A DNA stretch of 64,000 nucleotides from Brevipalpus yothersi (lineage: Eukaryota > Arthropoda > Arachnida > Trombidiformes > Tenuipalpidae). Shown in pieces: positions 1 through 10,344 of the stretch. The position numbers were made by a program, and so were the translations under genes. The stretch is taken from assembly GCA_003956705.1 (NCBI GenBank), contig QZCP01000834.1, forward strand, positions 244,864-308,863, given 5' to 3'. The notes beneath the pieces are model-generated. The model was not told the DNA's origin. It worked only from the letters and a program-made list of their open reading frames with translations, and searched no databases. Every line of letters starts with the position of its first letter. The first letter of the stretch is position 1.

Positions 1-1283
1 TTCTTGAATGGCTCTTGAGATCTACTTCGTTTACATTTCTCACCATCCCATGAACAATATTGACCAGTACGAAAAACAGCCAAATGACAGCCATAACAAT
101 CGTTCATCAGAAAGCATGTTGCGACAAAATGAGATTCAAATTCGAAAAGAGCATTTGGACTAGCTGGAGAATAAGAGGCAGTATGAATACCCAATCTCCT
201 GAGATGTACGAAGGGAAAAATTCCATAGGATGGAGAGTAGCTTTCTGAGCACACCGCAGTACGAGATCCATTTCTTCCATATTGAACATTGCAGCCAGTC
301 ACAATATGAGCTGAATAGAGGATGTCAGGAACTATTAGATACCATCTCTTTTCATCTACGAGGATCAACATAAATGCTCGTAGCATGTATGGATATAGTA
401 TTATGATGGAGTGCTCGCCATCCCAACGTTTTAAGAGAGATTTGAATCCTAGCGAGTGAGTCAGATGGAGTGGATAGGATGTATTCCCTTGTTCAACAGC
501 TTTGATTATTCTCGGTATGGAGTAAACGTAAATCTGTATCTGCTTGCTATCTTCGTTCTGTACCAGGATGAAACTCTCATTTTTACATGTTTGAAAGCTT
601 CTATAGAAAACATTTTTAGTCCGGTTCCGTGGTAATTCTATTGCAATTTCCCCTTTTTTGGTGGTGTCTATTGAGAAGAAGATGATTATGATTTATGTGT
701 TTCAAGTTATATCATTCATAGTCAATGTACCGTTGTGAGTGTAGGAGAATTTTAAATCATCTCCTTCTCGAATTAGGAGTAGAATCATGGCTGATTCAGC
801 AATCGATGTCACGTCTAGCACTTTCCCTTTATCCTTCAATTCAAAGCCATTGACGAAAGTTTTATTTCCAGAAAATGCCAAACATATCTCTGATGAAAAT
901 ATATATATATACGTTTTGACGCTACCAAAATTTCCTGGACATCTCTTCTCATGTATTATTCCTGATTTACGGTGCTTGACATAATAAACCACTTTTCTCT
1001 GCTGTTCATATGACCAGAAGTAATAAATTTCTTCTTCTTCCATTACCCGTCCTTGAAGACGATTGTGGGGTTTGTAGGTTCCTTGATCAAATTCCAGACA
1101 GCTTTCGATTCCAATTAAGTTAGCAGGTCGAGAAAAATAACAATTGCCATCCGAGTAAAGGAACATACCATATTGACCACATTCGTCGAATGCGAAGCTT
1201 TCAAGAGTACCGAATAAGTTGAACAAGATCAGAAAGAGCCTTTTAATATCATCAGGAGCATATCCAAGCATCGCAATCAACAT
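1..1283 (-). CDS. Plexin-like PSI receptor, subfamily B, 3' end outside window
   Basis: Predicted type I membrane receptor of the array family; ligand unknown. Exon 1 is 731-1283, starting at an ATG that begins the signal peptide (M-L-I-A-M-L-G-Y-A, hydrophobic core L-F-L-I-L-F-N-L-F). Intron 1 is 668-730 (63 nt, GTACATT...CAATAG). It contains TGA and TAA in frame, so an unspliced reading looks like a premature stop. Exon 2 runs from 667 off the left edge and is fully open. It includes C-F-L-M-N-D-C-Y-G-C followed by C-S-W-D-G-E-K-C, the PSI module. The transmembrane segment and tail lie outside the window. One departure from the family is Q for E just before the fourth PSI cysteine. I see no disabling change in the visible part. 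Confidence is high for family and exon 1, lower for the gene being intact. Confidence 0.8.
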
Positions 1284-1790
1284 CAGAGACTAATCATCCG
1301 AGCTGTCATATCTTATCCTAAAGGATACACTTCATGAATTTTGAGCTCCAATCAGTCAAAATAAATTTAAATTTAAACATTCTGGGATAAGTGAATGTGA
1401 GCAGCTTAATTGATGATTTTTTTTCTCCGACTGAATAAACACTCAACTCATAACTCATATATTCACTTAAGGTCTATGTCCATTCATATAAGTATCAGAA
1501 AAATTAATTGTTATTGTGGATCAATTTGGAGAAATTGAATAGAAGTTATCGAATCCATGGAAATCTAATGATAATATTATTGTTGCAAAATCTCTATCAA
1601 TTATACCGCCAAATAAGTTCATTTTCAAATCTTAAAATACTTCAAAAAAGATGAAATTCTGGTGATTCTGAGTTGGAGAGTGAATGATCATCGTTCCTCA
1701 TAGAAATGTGGACGGTTCTCTATTACTCTTGACTAGTCATCCGTATAACGACAGAAATCGTATAGCATCGATGTTGTTCAAAGAGAAATA
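1284..1790 (-). promoter_or_regulatory. Conserved 5' flank of subfamily B gene
   Basis: Non-coding block directly upstream of the minus-strand gene start. It is recognisably the same sequence upstream of the other B genes (9019, 14556, 22358, 26310, 31798, 48474, 57064). Shared marks are the TCATCC-AGCTGT segment about 20 bases from the ATG, AAGGATACAC, a CTGAATAAACA run, and TACCGCCAAATAA about 330 bases out. Its constant position suggests a core promoter and 5' UTR, but simple co-duplication would look the same. No clear TATA box was seen. Confidence 0.4.
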
Positions 1791-2139
1791 GAGAACAGAC
1801 GTACAAGTAATTATTGATGAAAGACAGTAACCAGACTTTGATCTAATACTGTTGTACTGGAAAGCTGGCTGGAGACTAGTCCATAGGGTTGGCGATTGCT
1901 GCATCTACCCACATCATTTTGTTCAGACAATTTAGAGACAGCGCTGTCACTATTGATTCAACCTACGAATTGTATGATTGAAATTTTCACCTCAACAATC
2001 ATCAGGGCTGGTAATGAGGATAGGTAAAAAATAGTAGCTTGCGGGTAGCTTGGGGGTACTTGCAAAATTGATTTTTCTTCTCTTGCTTCCTAAGTTATGT
2101 TTCCCGGTCACTTTCCTTTATTCTCCTTGAGTCAATACA
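1791..2139. repeat. Intergenic module shared with 23700-23930 and 58450-58690
   Basis: Non-coding. Includes the recognisable segment around CTAGTCCATAGGGTTGGC that recurs beside other array genes. I see no gene here. Confidence 0.45.
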
Positions 2140-2273
2140 GACACTCTCTTGCCATCCGAGTGAAAAAACAATCTATGCTCACCAGAGTGCTCGAATGCAA
2201 AGCCTCCGAGCCTTCAGAAAAAGCTGAATAATATCAAACATCTTTCAACAAAGGACTAAGCCCATCCAACCAT
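2140..2273 (-). pseudogene. Remnant of subfamily A receptor exon 1 (signal peptide)
   Basis: Reading minus from the ATG at 2273 gives M-V-G-W-A, then a stop, then L-I-L-F-S-F-F, another stop, and G-G-F-A-F-E-H-S-G-E-H and H-S-D-G. This matches the subfamily A start (M-V-G-C-A...L-I-L-F-S-F-F-G...S-F-A-F-E-E-C-G). Only about 130 bases survive. It marks a decayed A gene between two B genes. Confidence 0.6.
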
Positions 2274-4720
2274 GCTGTGACTCAAGAGCTCTGGTAATTA
2301 ATCTCAACTCAATAAATGGATTTGTTAGGCTCGGACTATCAGTAAAAACAATCAAGATGATTCCAATTGATGGAGTCAATTCAAAAAAAAAAATAGTGTA
2401 TGAATGAATCATCAGTGAAGTCGAGTGAAGTCCGTGAGTGTTATCCTCATGATGGACACAATTCATCTCGTAAGGAAATTTGCAGATTCCATCATCAATC
2501 ATGATGAAGGAAGATGGCGACAATCTCATTTCCAAATTTTGTGGAGAAGACTCCAACTGAAATTCACATCAAACAAGACTGAGGAACGAGACGCTCATGC
2601 GAGGAAAGAGACTCATAAATGCCAATCCTGATGATTCTTTCTATGATAGTAGGACTCTACCTGAATTGAATGTGATTAATCCGATGTATTGTAAGGTTTC
2701 AAGATGCTTGAATATATTTTGATGGATGTTTGTGCTTATTTTATGAGTGAATGGAGACAAGAAAAAATATATGTCGTGCCCAACATTTTTATTGATAATA
2801 AAATTATTTGTTTATACAAGATGATGGTGAACTCATTTATTCTTATGGACTTCAAGATCACATTCTCAATTCTAGCCTCAATTTTCTGCACATCTTTGGT
2901 CTCAAGCTTTCTGATGAAATCAGCAGGCAATGAGTTTGCCGATTTTTCTTAACGCTCAGTTTTTCCATCATCCATATCATCCATATCATGTGCAATCAGG
3001 TAGAAGATTTTAGATTGCACAAGGTGCCCCAAAGTTATACAGCCCATTCCATACTCTGATACTTTTTGAACAGATTCAGATATTCCGATAGTTCTTCTGG
3101 CTTCTCGGAGAAAAAATGTTCATGTTTTTGTGTCATGTTTTTAAACAGGCTCAGAAACTGATCAGAATAAACGGAGGACCATAAAGCCAAGAAAGTAGAT
3201 TTTTCGTGATGTATGCCAAAGTGGATGAAGCTATTGGGAAAGAAGGTCATTTTCGAAATTTTCATGAAAAATTATATCTGATAAAGTTGGTCTGAAAGCT
3301 ATGAGATTAGAGATGAGGATGCTGAGAGTTCTACTCCTCCGCTCCTCAATTAAGACTCTGGACAGAAAAACTGATTTTCTGGAAACCTGGTATGATTGCT
3401 CAACTTCAATGAACCTGATTCCTTCCGTTTTGTCCAGGAACTGACCAAGCAAACTTCCTGAAAATGACCATTTTTCTTCTAAGCTATCACTGGTTTGTTT
3501 CGAAACTTACAACTACCATGAGACTTGTCTCATTGGCTTATCAGGCAGTTATCCAATCAAGAAAGGCCGATAGGATGTTTCTCTTGATGAATACTATACT
3601 TCCTCTCTTTGGGACAAACTCGTTCTGCTGATAACAGAGAACCCAGGTGAGGGACGAGCATGATAAATACTACTGTTTCTTGAGTCTGAAAACACTTTGA
3701 AAGGATACCTGGAGGGATGGATGATGAGAATGAGTTTCTTGAATCCCTTCATCTTTGTGACACTGGGCAGGGAATCTTAGAGTCCAACTAGCACTAAAGC
3801 TATTAGGAAGGAGGGAGAATGAAATCATGAATTTCGAGAGTTTCATGCTCGATTGGGAATTCTTGGACAGAGATGAGCCTGATTTGTGATTTCTGAGCCA
3901 TTTTCAACTCTCAGTGGGTGTTCAAAGGTTTATTAATGCCGCGAAAGGGGATCGAATTTTAATATTGTACTCCCTGACCTCATATCCTATTGGTTTTGTA
4001 CTTTTTCAGGTGCGATTCTTTATGGAAATTTTGAGAATGACCTCATCTTTCCGATAGCTCCACTCACTTCTGAGTGCATCGCGGAGGACCTACGCTCTTG
4101 GCTTCATGGCCCCTGATACATGCCGATCAGTTTTTCAGCCTGTTCAAAAACCTGTCACACAAAACTTACACATTTTCTCTCCTAGGAACTGGGAGAATCA
4201 TTCTAAACCCATTCAAAAGCTATCAAAGTTAAAAATGGGGTTTATTACTCTGAGACACACTCTAGCTCAAGAATTCGATCACAATTGAATTTATCCTCCT
4301 GGAGAGGTTAGCTATCTCACTGAGGACGAGTCTTCCGTATGAACCGCACGCGAGCTTTGAATATGTGGCCCTGATTGGCTCTCTTTTCTTGATAGAAGTT
4401 GTAGAACTCAATATATTCCAATTATTATATATTTATATTCACTATTATTATATATTATATATTTGTGCATTACTCTGAGGAGAGAGTGAAAGTGAGCAAC
4501 TGAGGAATAAGGTAGATTTAACGTCGATAACCCTCTTGCTTATGTTGAGTGAGAGAGTAGAATGATTTCATCGGTTCCCATCCTGGTCTGACTAGCTCAA
4601 TCTCATATGGTGGAATTTTCTCCACTCTCTTGATTGGCAGCCAAATGGTACAAATCTTCGACGCTGATAATCATTCCTTTGGTAGAAATATCGAGACTTT
4701 TTCGGTTACGAGGTTGAACA
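2274..4720. other. Long intergenic stretch without a supported gene
   Basis: Six-frame reading gives only short, compositionally ordinary frames. The first 700 bases resemble the upstream flank of other A copies (44590-44760). The rest (about 2950-4700) has no clear counterpart elsewhere in the window and no motif I recognise. Confidence 0.4.
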
Positions 4721-4726
4721 ATCCAA

Positions 4727-5026
4727 ACTCACCCATTCTTCTCCGCATCGGGAGCAGTAACTAATGCTATATTCTGTGAACTGAGTGGATTCAAGCGGTT
4801 CCAGAAAATCTCATTCCAACCCAATTTATTACTCACAAACTTTGATAAAGGATCAACTAACTCTTTTTCTCCATCGATCTCTGAAGGAGCACATCTTTCA
4901 TGCTCAACACCATATGCAGAAAAGCCATTAGGTTCAACCTTCGTTCGATACCTAACAGGTGAATACTGAATACTGATGGATGATAAAATGAGGAGGAAAA
5001 AGACGGAAAACACCACTGACAACTGT
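4727..5026 (-). CDS. Candidate isolated exon, unknown protein
   Basis: An open minus-strand frame of about 95 codons with natural-looking composition. It starts with a hydrophobic run (V-V-F-S-V-F-F-L-L-I-L-S-S-I-S-I-Q) and continues into a charged, soluble-looking segment with W-N-E-I-F-W-N-R-L-N-P-L. A plausible acceptor (TTTTGTTCTCACAG) precedes it, and a strong donor (GG/GTGAGTTT) follows the last codons near 4727. No in-frame ATG opens it, so it would be an internal exon or a fragment. It does not match the array family and I do not recognise it. It could equally be a chance open frame. Confidence 0.3.
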
Positions 5027-5346
5027 GAGAACAAAATATAGAACTGATAACAGAGAAGATGAGAACAAGGAAATGAGATGAGCTGATGAAATGAGGCTTC
5101 TTGCTTCTCATTTCTATGCTCATTTCCAATGCCCCATCTCAGTCTTTGGAAGATCAGACAATCAGGGCAAGATATCTCAGTCTCAAAAATGGTTCAAAGC
5201 AATCAGAAACTTGTTCTAACTTGATCTCCTCAGTTTGCTCCATATCAAAATCAGCTCTGGTTCACTCTGAGACGATGGTAAAGAATCAGTTTGACACAAC
5301 TTTTGTTGCGTGAATGATTAGGATCTATCATTTTCTGCCCTTTCCT

Positions 5347-5378
5347 ACCAGTCGAGTCACTGCAGTAACTCGACTGGT
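5347..5378. repeat. Perfect 11-bp inverted repeat
   Basis: Arms ACCAGTCGAGT (5347-5357) and ACTCGACTGGT (5368-5378) enclose ACTGCAGT, itself a palindrome. It is the first of a long run of hairpins in an LTR-like region. Confidence 0.7.
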
Positions 5379-5545
5379 CTCTCTCCACCTCATTTTTCTC
5401 TATTTATAATCGAATATGTTAATCTCTTTGGACACTGATAGCTCCTTACAGTTCACTATCAATGTCCATCACCTTAGACTAAGGGCAAAGTCAGCTCATT
5501 GGCCAAGCTCCTCTTTCCCCTAATAACCTTCCCCTATCAACTCTG

Positions 5546-5631
5546 TATATAAGGATTGACTTCTAAGTCATCTCTAACAGTTGCCACCAGTGTTAACAGC
5601 TAGTATCAATTCAGAGTGAGAATATAATAAA
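5546..5631 (+). promoter_or_regulatory. LTR-like TATA box and polyadenylation signal
   Basis: TATATAAG at 5546-5553 is followed 73 bases later by AATAAA at 5626-5631 and then CCTTTTTGT. TATA box to AATAAA in under 100 bases is typical of a retrotransposon LTR. A second, differently worded copy of the same layout lies at 6331-6432 and ends in the same AATAAACCTTTTTGT. No reverse transcriptase or integrase frame is visible nearby, so these would be solo or decayed LTRs. Confidence 0.45.
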
Positions 5632-5664
5632 CCTTTTTGTAAGCTCTAGTTTGTGCTCCTGTTC

Positions 5665-6030
5665 CTGAAAGCTTCCTACAGGAAACTTTCAGTATCTAGT
5701 GTCCGAGTGTTGATCGCCGAACGAGGCAACACTAGAAGTGTACAGTGTAGACCACCGAGGGAGGCAACACTGAGGTACTAAAGTACCAAGAGTTTAGGTA
5801 GCTTGACAGGGATCAAGCCAGTGTTAGTGTGAAGCTTGAAAGGGATCAAGCCTAAGTTTATATGTGTAGCAATAGTTTACTACAGTAAACTATTGCTAGG
5901 AGTATACTAGGTACTACTACGGTAGGTGTCGAATCGCCGAACGAGGCAACACCTTTACCTTAGTATTGGGGATCTCTTGTGGTGATCCTGAAGGATCTAA
6001 ACAAGAGCGAAGTTAGGACGTAACCCTAAC
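5665..6030. repeat. Chain of at least nine consecutive short hairpins
   Basis: Consecutive inverted repeats: 5665-5692 (one mismatch), 5706-5733, 5743-5772, 5774-5787, 5801-5818, 5834-5851, 5868-5897 (14-bp perfect arms, 2-base loop), 5924-5954, 5974-6007 with an inner GATCC/GGATC pair, and 6012-6030. Two of the hairpins contain the identical 20-mer ATCGCCGAACGAGGCAACAC (5713 and 5933). The one at 5743-5772 carries a variant. Two others share TTGA-N-AGGGATCAAGC. Stem sequences differ while loop sequences repeat, which looks like selection on structure or slippage-derived copying. It lies just downstream of an LTR-like promoter. Confidence 0.65.
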
Positions 6031-6099
6031 TGGCGAGAGTAGGAGAAGGCTGTCAGCGCGTAAGAACCTTAATAACATCTCTAGATCCGTAATTCGAAT

Positions 6100-6402
6100 G
6101 TCAGCAGAATTCTGACTTCATCGATGAAGCCGATGCTTCGGCCTTCACGGCACTTTTCCCCTTTCATTAATTCATTTATCCAACCATTTCTCACTTATAA
6201 TTGTATCTCCCCTTTTGGTCTCAACGACCATCATTGCTCATCACTTGTATCTCAGCATCTCTCGATAGATGTCAATCATGATCGACCACTGAATGGTCTC
6301 ACTCTCTGTCTCCCTCGGCCTCCACGGCCTTATATAAACTCTCTTCATCCTTTTGTTCCTTACGTTTTGTGTCCTTTATAATTGTCTTCGGACCAACGTC
6401 CG
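6100..6402. repeat. Second hairpin cluster
   Basis: Adjacent inverted repeats: GTCAG/CTGAC (6100-6116), the 14-bp palindrome CTTCATCGATGAAG (6116-6129), GCCGA/TCGGC (6129-6142), GACCA/TGGTC (6284-6298), GGCC/GGCC (6317-6329) and CGGAC/GTCCG (6389-6402). The first three abut or share boundary bases, like the chain at 5665-6030. The cluster spans the second TATA box. Confidence 0.55.
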
Positions 6403-6432
6403 CCTGTTCCTCAGTTTATCATTTTCAATAAA
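6331..6432 (+). promoter_or_regulatory. Second LTR-like TATA/AATAAA pair
   Basis: TATATAAA (6331-6338) and AATAAA (6427-6432), followed by the same CCTTTTTGT as at 5632. The intervening sequences differ, so this is a related but diverged unit and not a simple duplicate. Confidence 0.4.
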
Positions 6433-7219
6433 CCTTTTTGTGCTAGCATTAGCTCGTGTTTGCCACACATTCTTTTGCCTACACCGGTCCCTTTTAGGTC
6501 CTCTGAACCTTTGGATCGTCGGTGGCCCTGATAGGTCCATAAATTGAAGTTTTTGAGCTTCACGCTCTGTTAGGCTTGTGGCCAGAGTCTTCAGAACTAT
6601 CGTGTCTCAAGAGTTTCTCTCACACGAACCTCGAGCTTTTCGGAAGTCAAGGGCCGAGAAGAATCGGTTGCGCTAAAGCACACGTCCAACCCATCTACAC
6701 TTGACACTTTTCTTATTACTCTGTGCTGAATCAGATCCACTATCCTCATTCATGGGTCACATTCGGCTCAGGGTAATGTACCTAGTGTTAGATTCTTTAT
6801 CAGTTATCAATTTTTCTTCTCTTGATGAATAGCATTTCTCACAATTTCATCAGCGAAAACACGAATCTCAGCAGAGCTATGTGAATTTAAATGAAACAGT
6901 AATAAAACGACGATTTGGTGAGAAGAGACGTTCAAGTCTACCTCTATCTCCTGGAGGTTTTAACACTCATGGATGAAATCGGGTCCATATGCTAATACGA
7001 ATTGGGATTGAGCTCTCATTAATGGGAGAAAAGACAATTGAACTGAATCTGAGGAAACCATGGATTCACATGGGAAGTGGTTCAATTTAATGGACGAGGA
7101 AGATGGCTCCTATGCATCAGACAAACATCTTTCTCTCTTGGAATGTACATAGAAATGAATTCTTTTTCATGATTCGCGACAAAGAGCCTGGTTGAGGTAT
7201 TGAGAGACAGGCTATAGAG
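6433..7219. other. LTR-like tail, then 3' flank of the next B gene
   Basis: Up to about 6700 the sequence continues the LTR-like region. From about 6780 it is the module found downstream of B genes (compare 12240-12735, 24180-24490, 46550-46740), with the recurring CACCGAGG and GTGGAGCT segments near the tail exon. No gene seen. Confidence 0.45.
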
Positions 7220-9018
7220 TTAATTTGATTGTTTCACCGAGGAACCAATGGGTGAGCTTCGTGGAGCTACATGTCCTGGAAGAATGAGAAATCTTTATGA
7301 TCATTGCAAAATATCAAATTTCAATTTTTCATACCTTCAAAATTTTCAGACGATTTTAAACCCTTCAATGCAATAAGAGAGACAAAAACAATAAGAATCA
7401 TAAAGAGAACAGACATGACAAGCCAAGGCATCAGAGGAAAGCTCCGTCTGTCTCTAATGAAGTCTCTCAGATTCAGTCGAACTACGCTATTTTCGATCAC
7501 TTCGTTATCTATTTCGATAAATAGATCAATTTTTCCAGCTGTCCAATTGGCTAGTATGCTATCAGGAGGCCGAAAAATAGCTTCATGATCTTTGATGAAA
7601 ACAGGCTTGATCATATTTTCATCTGGGGCCAAGATATGAACTTTCATGAACGTGTTCGTTAGACGTACACCTTTGACATTTATCTCAAGTGCACCATTAT
7701 TTTCATTTATATTCCTCAGAGATATGCATTTTTTGAATGCCTCCTGAAAATTACTTCGAAGACATTTTTCACCGTCCCATGAACAATATCCACCGTTACG
7801 AAAAAAAGACAAACGGCAGCCATAACAATCGTTCATCAGGGAGCATGTTGCGACGAAATGAGATTCAAATTTGAAAGAAGCATTTGGACTAGCTGAAGCA
7901 TAAGAGGCAGTGTGAACACCCAAACTTTTGAGATGTACGAATGGAAAAAGTTCATAGGATGAAGAATAACTTTCTGAGCATACCGCAGTACGAGATCCAT
8001 TTTTTCCATCTTGAATATTGCAGCCAGTCACATCATGAGCTGGATAGGGGATGTCAGGTACGATTAGATACCATCTTTTTTCATCTACGAGGACCAACAT
8101 AAATGCTCGTAGCATGTATGGATACCGTATCATGATGGAGTGCTTCCTATCCTTAGATTTCACGAGAGATTTGAATTCTAGCGAGTGAGTCAGATGGAGT
8201 GAATATGATATATTCCCTTGTTCAATAGCTTTGATTATTATCGGTACGGAGTAAACATAGATCTGTATCTGCTTGCTAGTTTTGTTCTGTATCAGGATGA
8301 AACTCTCATTTTTACATGTTTGAAAGCTTCTATAGAAAACATTTTTAGTCCGGTTCCGTGGTAATTCTATTGTGATGGTTCCTAATTTGGAGGTGTCTGA
8401 TGGGAAAAAAATGATCATGAAACATGTGTCTTGAGTTATATCATTCATAGTCAATGTACCGTTGTTTGTGTAGAAGAATTTTGAACCATCTTTCACTCGA
8501 ATTAGAAATAAAATCATGGATGATTCAGCATCAGATACTCCATCTATCACTTTTACTCTATCGAGATCCTTCAATTCAAACCCATTGACGAGGGTTTTAT
8601 TTGCAGAAGTTGCCCAACATATCATAGATAAAGTTATCGATATAACCATCTTGACAGCCCCAAAATCTCCTGGACAACTCTTCTCTTGTATTATTTGTGA
8701 TTTGTGAGGCTTGACATAATAAACCACTTTTCCCTTCTGTTCCCGAGACCAGAAGTAAGAACTTTCTCCTCTTTCCATTACATTGCCTTGACGACGATTA
8801 GAGGGGCTGTAATTTCTTGGATCAAATCCAGGACAGCTTTCGATTCCAGTCAAGTTATTAGGTCGAAAGAAATAACAATTGCCATCCGAATAAAAGAACA
8901 AACCATATTGACCACATTCGTCGAATGCGAAGCTTTCAAGAGTACCAAATAAGTTGAACAAGATCAGAAAGAGTCTCTCAATATTATCATGAGCATACCC
9001 ACGTATAGGAATCAACAT
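7220..9018 (-). CDS. Plexin-like PSI receptor, subfamily B, three exons, 555 aa
   Basis: Exons 8460-9018, 7335-8396 and 7220-7266; introns 8397-8459 (63 nt) and 7267-7334 (68 nt), both phase 1. Signal peptide about 1-31 (R-L-F-L-I-L-F-N-L-F...S-F-A), cleaved before F-D-E-C-G-Q-Y-G. The ectodomain has many N-linked sites (N-L-T, N-K-T, N-E-S, N-A-S, N-W-T). The PSI module is at about 371-410 (C-S-L-M-N-D-C-Y-G-C, C-S-W-D-G-E-K-C, K-C). An IPT/Ig-like stretch covers 415-500, with a transmembrane helix at about 509-531. Exon 3 adds A-P-R-S-S-P-I-G-S-S-V-K-Q-S-N. Intron 1 has no stop here, so an unspliced frame also stays open through 21 extra codons. Residues around the D-R-K-H-S-I-M-I segment are nearly identical to the A gene at 17430, suggesting gene conversion. 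Role: cell-surface receptor, ligand unknown. Confidence 0.85.
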
Positions 9019-9480
9019 CAGAGACTAATCATCCAAGCTGTAATATCTTATCCTAAAGGATACACTTCATGAATTTTGAGTCAGTCAAAATAAATTATCA
9101 TATTCTAAATTAAGTGAATGTGAACAGCTCATGGATAAGTTTTTTCTCTCTGACTGAATAAACACCCAGCTCATACATTCACTCAATTCTCATGTCCATT
9201 CACATAAGTATCAGGAAAATTAATTGTTTTGTGGATCAATCTGGAGAAATTGAATGGAAATTATCGAATCCATGGAAATCTAACAATAATATTATTGTCG
9301 CAAAATCTTCATGAATTATACCGCCAAATAATATCATTTTGAAATCTAAAAATACTTCAAAAGTCAGAATTCTGAGTTGGAACGGAAATGGCTAATGTTT
9401 TCTTCCCAGATATGGACGCTCTCCTATTGCTGTTGACTAGTCAACCGATGATATCTAGATAACGACAGAAATCGAATAGC
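9019..9480 (-). promoter_or_regulatory. Conserved 5' flank of subfamily B gene
   Basis: Same block as at 1284-1790, with AAGGATACAC about 40 bases and TACCGCCAAATAA about 300 bases upstream of the start. Probable promoter and 5' UTR by position only. Confidence 0.4.
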
Positions 9481-10344
9481 ATCGATGCTGTTTAAGGGGA
9501 AATGGAGCATTGATGACTACTGGTGCCTTTCATGTTAACAGAAAATATTCGAGAAAATCGAAAATTGGTTTGTCATGCCCATCAGTCAGGTAGAACTATC
9601 CTCAATATAAGTTCTCGAAACAGCAGGTGAGGAACATGAGGAGCCGAAAATAGAAACAAAAAAGGCCAGATAGATTTTATGGTGATAATCAGATGAATGA
9701 AGATAGGTGGCCCCTAAAAGGAAGACCTAGCTGGTCTGATTGATGCACTGTAGTACATATTCTGATTTCGTCTGGAACACAATTGCTCTCAACACCTACT
9801 GTTAGAGTAGATTGGTTAGGCCGAAGATTTTCACTTGAATTATGATGGTATTGAATCAATATTCAAAAAAACAGTCCACGAAGGATCCTTCATCACTACA
9901 AGTACTCGATGTATGAGGGCCGATTGAACCAGGTGTATATGAAGCTATGAGGCAAGCAGGTGGGTATGAGTAGAAGCATAAATTCTGTATTGAACTGAGG
10001 TTATGGCCTGGAAATTTTTCAAATCACCTCATGAGAATATAAGGTTTTTAACGTTTTTCTGGGTGATCGCGTCAACTGCAAGCTCATAAGAGAGTAAATC
10101 TCAATGCAAATGAGTAAGCAATACATTTATGAGAAGATCAGATCAAGTTTCGATGAGGAGAATCAGCATTGAATTCATAGGAGAAGGATGGAAGGCTTCG
10201 AAATTATTGCTCAGGATTTTGAAATTGATTTGATGTGAGGAGAGATCCAAATCATCTGATGAAAGTACAAGTAATATTGATGAAGTGCAGTAATCAAACT
10301 CTAATCAAATACTGTTGCATCTAAAGCAGGCTAATATCTAGGCT
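9481..10344. repeat. Intergenic module shared with 22811-23930 and 57561-58690
   Basis: Recurring non-coding module; best-conserved words are AACAGTCCACGAAGGATC and the neighbouring ATGAAGC-ATGA segment. Short frames here are not conserved between copies, so I take it as co-duplicated spacer. Confidence 0.5.

Noticed and set aside
6029..6045. Primer-binding site for a retroelement (TGGCGAGAGTAGG)
   Set aside because: Resembles a tRNA 3' end complement only in the first five or six bases, and the LTR end is not defined.
8516..8952. Plus-strand frames opposite exon 1 that recur in every copy
   Set aside because: Shadow frames of the conserved minus-strand coding exon; lengths vary and they have no signals of their own.
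7321..9018. Single-exon reading of the receptors as one uninterrupted protein of about 565 aa
   Set aside because: It includes intron 1 (63 nt, stop-free in this copy) and ends in intron 2. The 62-nt and 64-nt copies show that the segment is spliced out.
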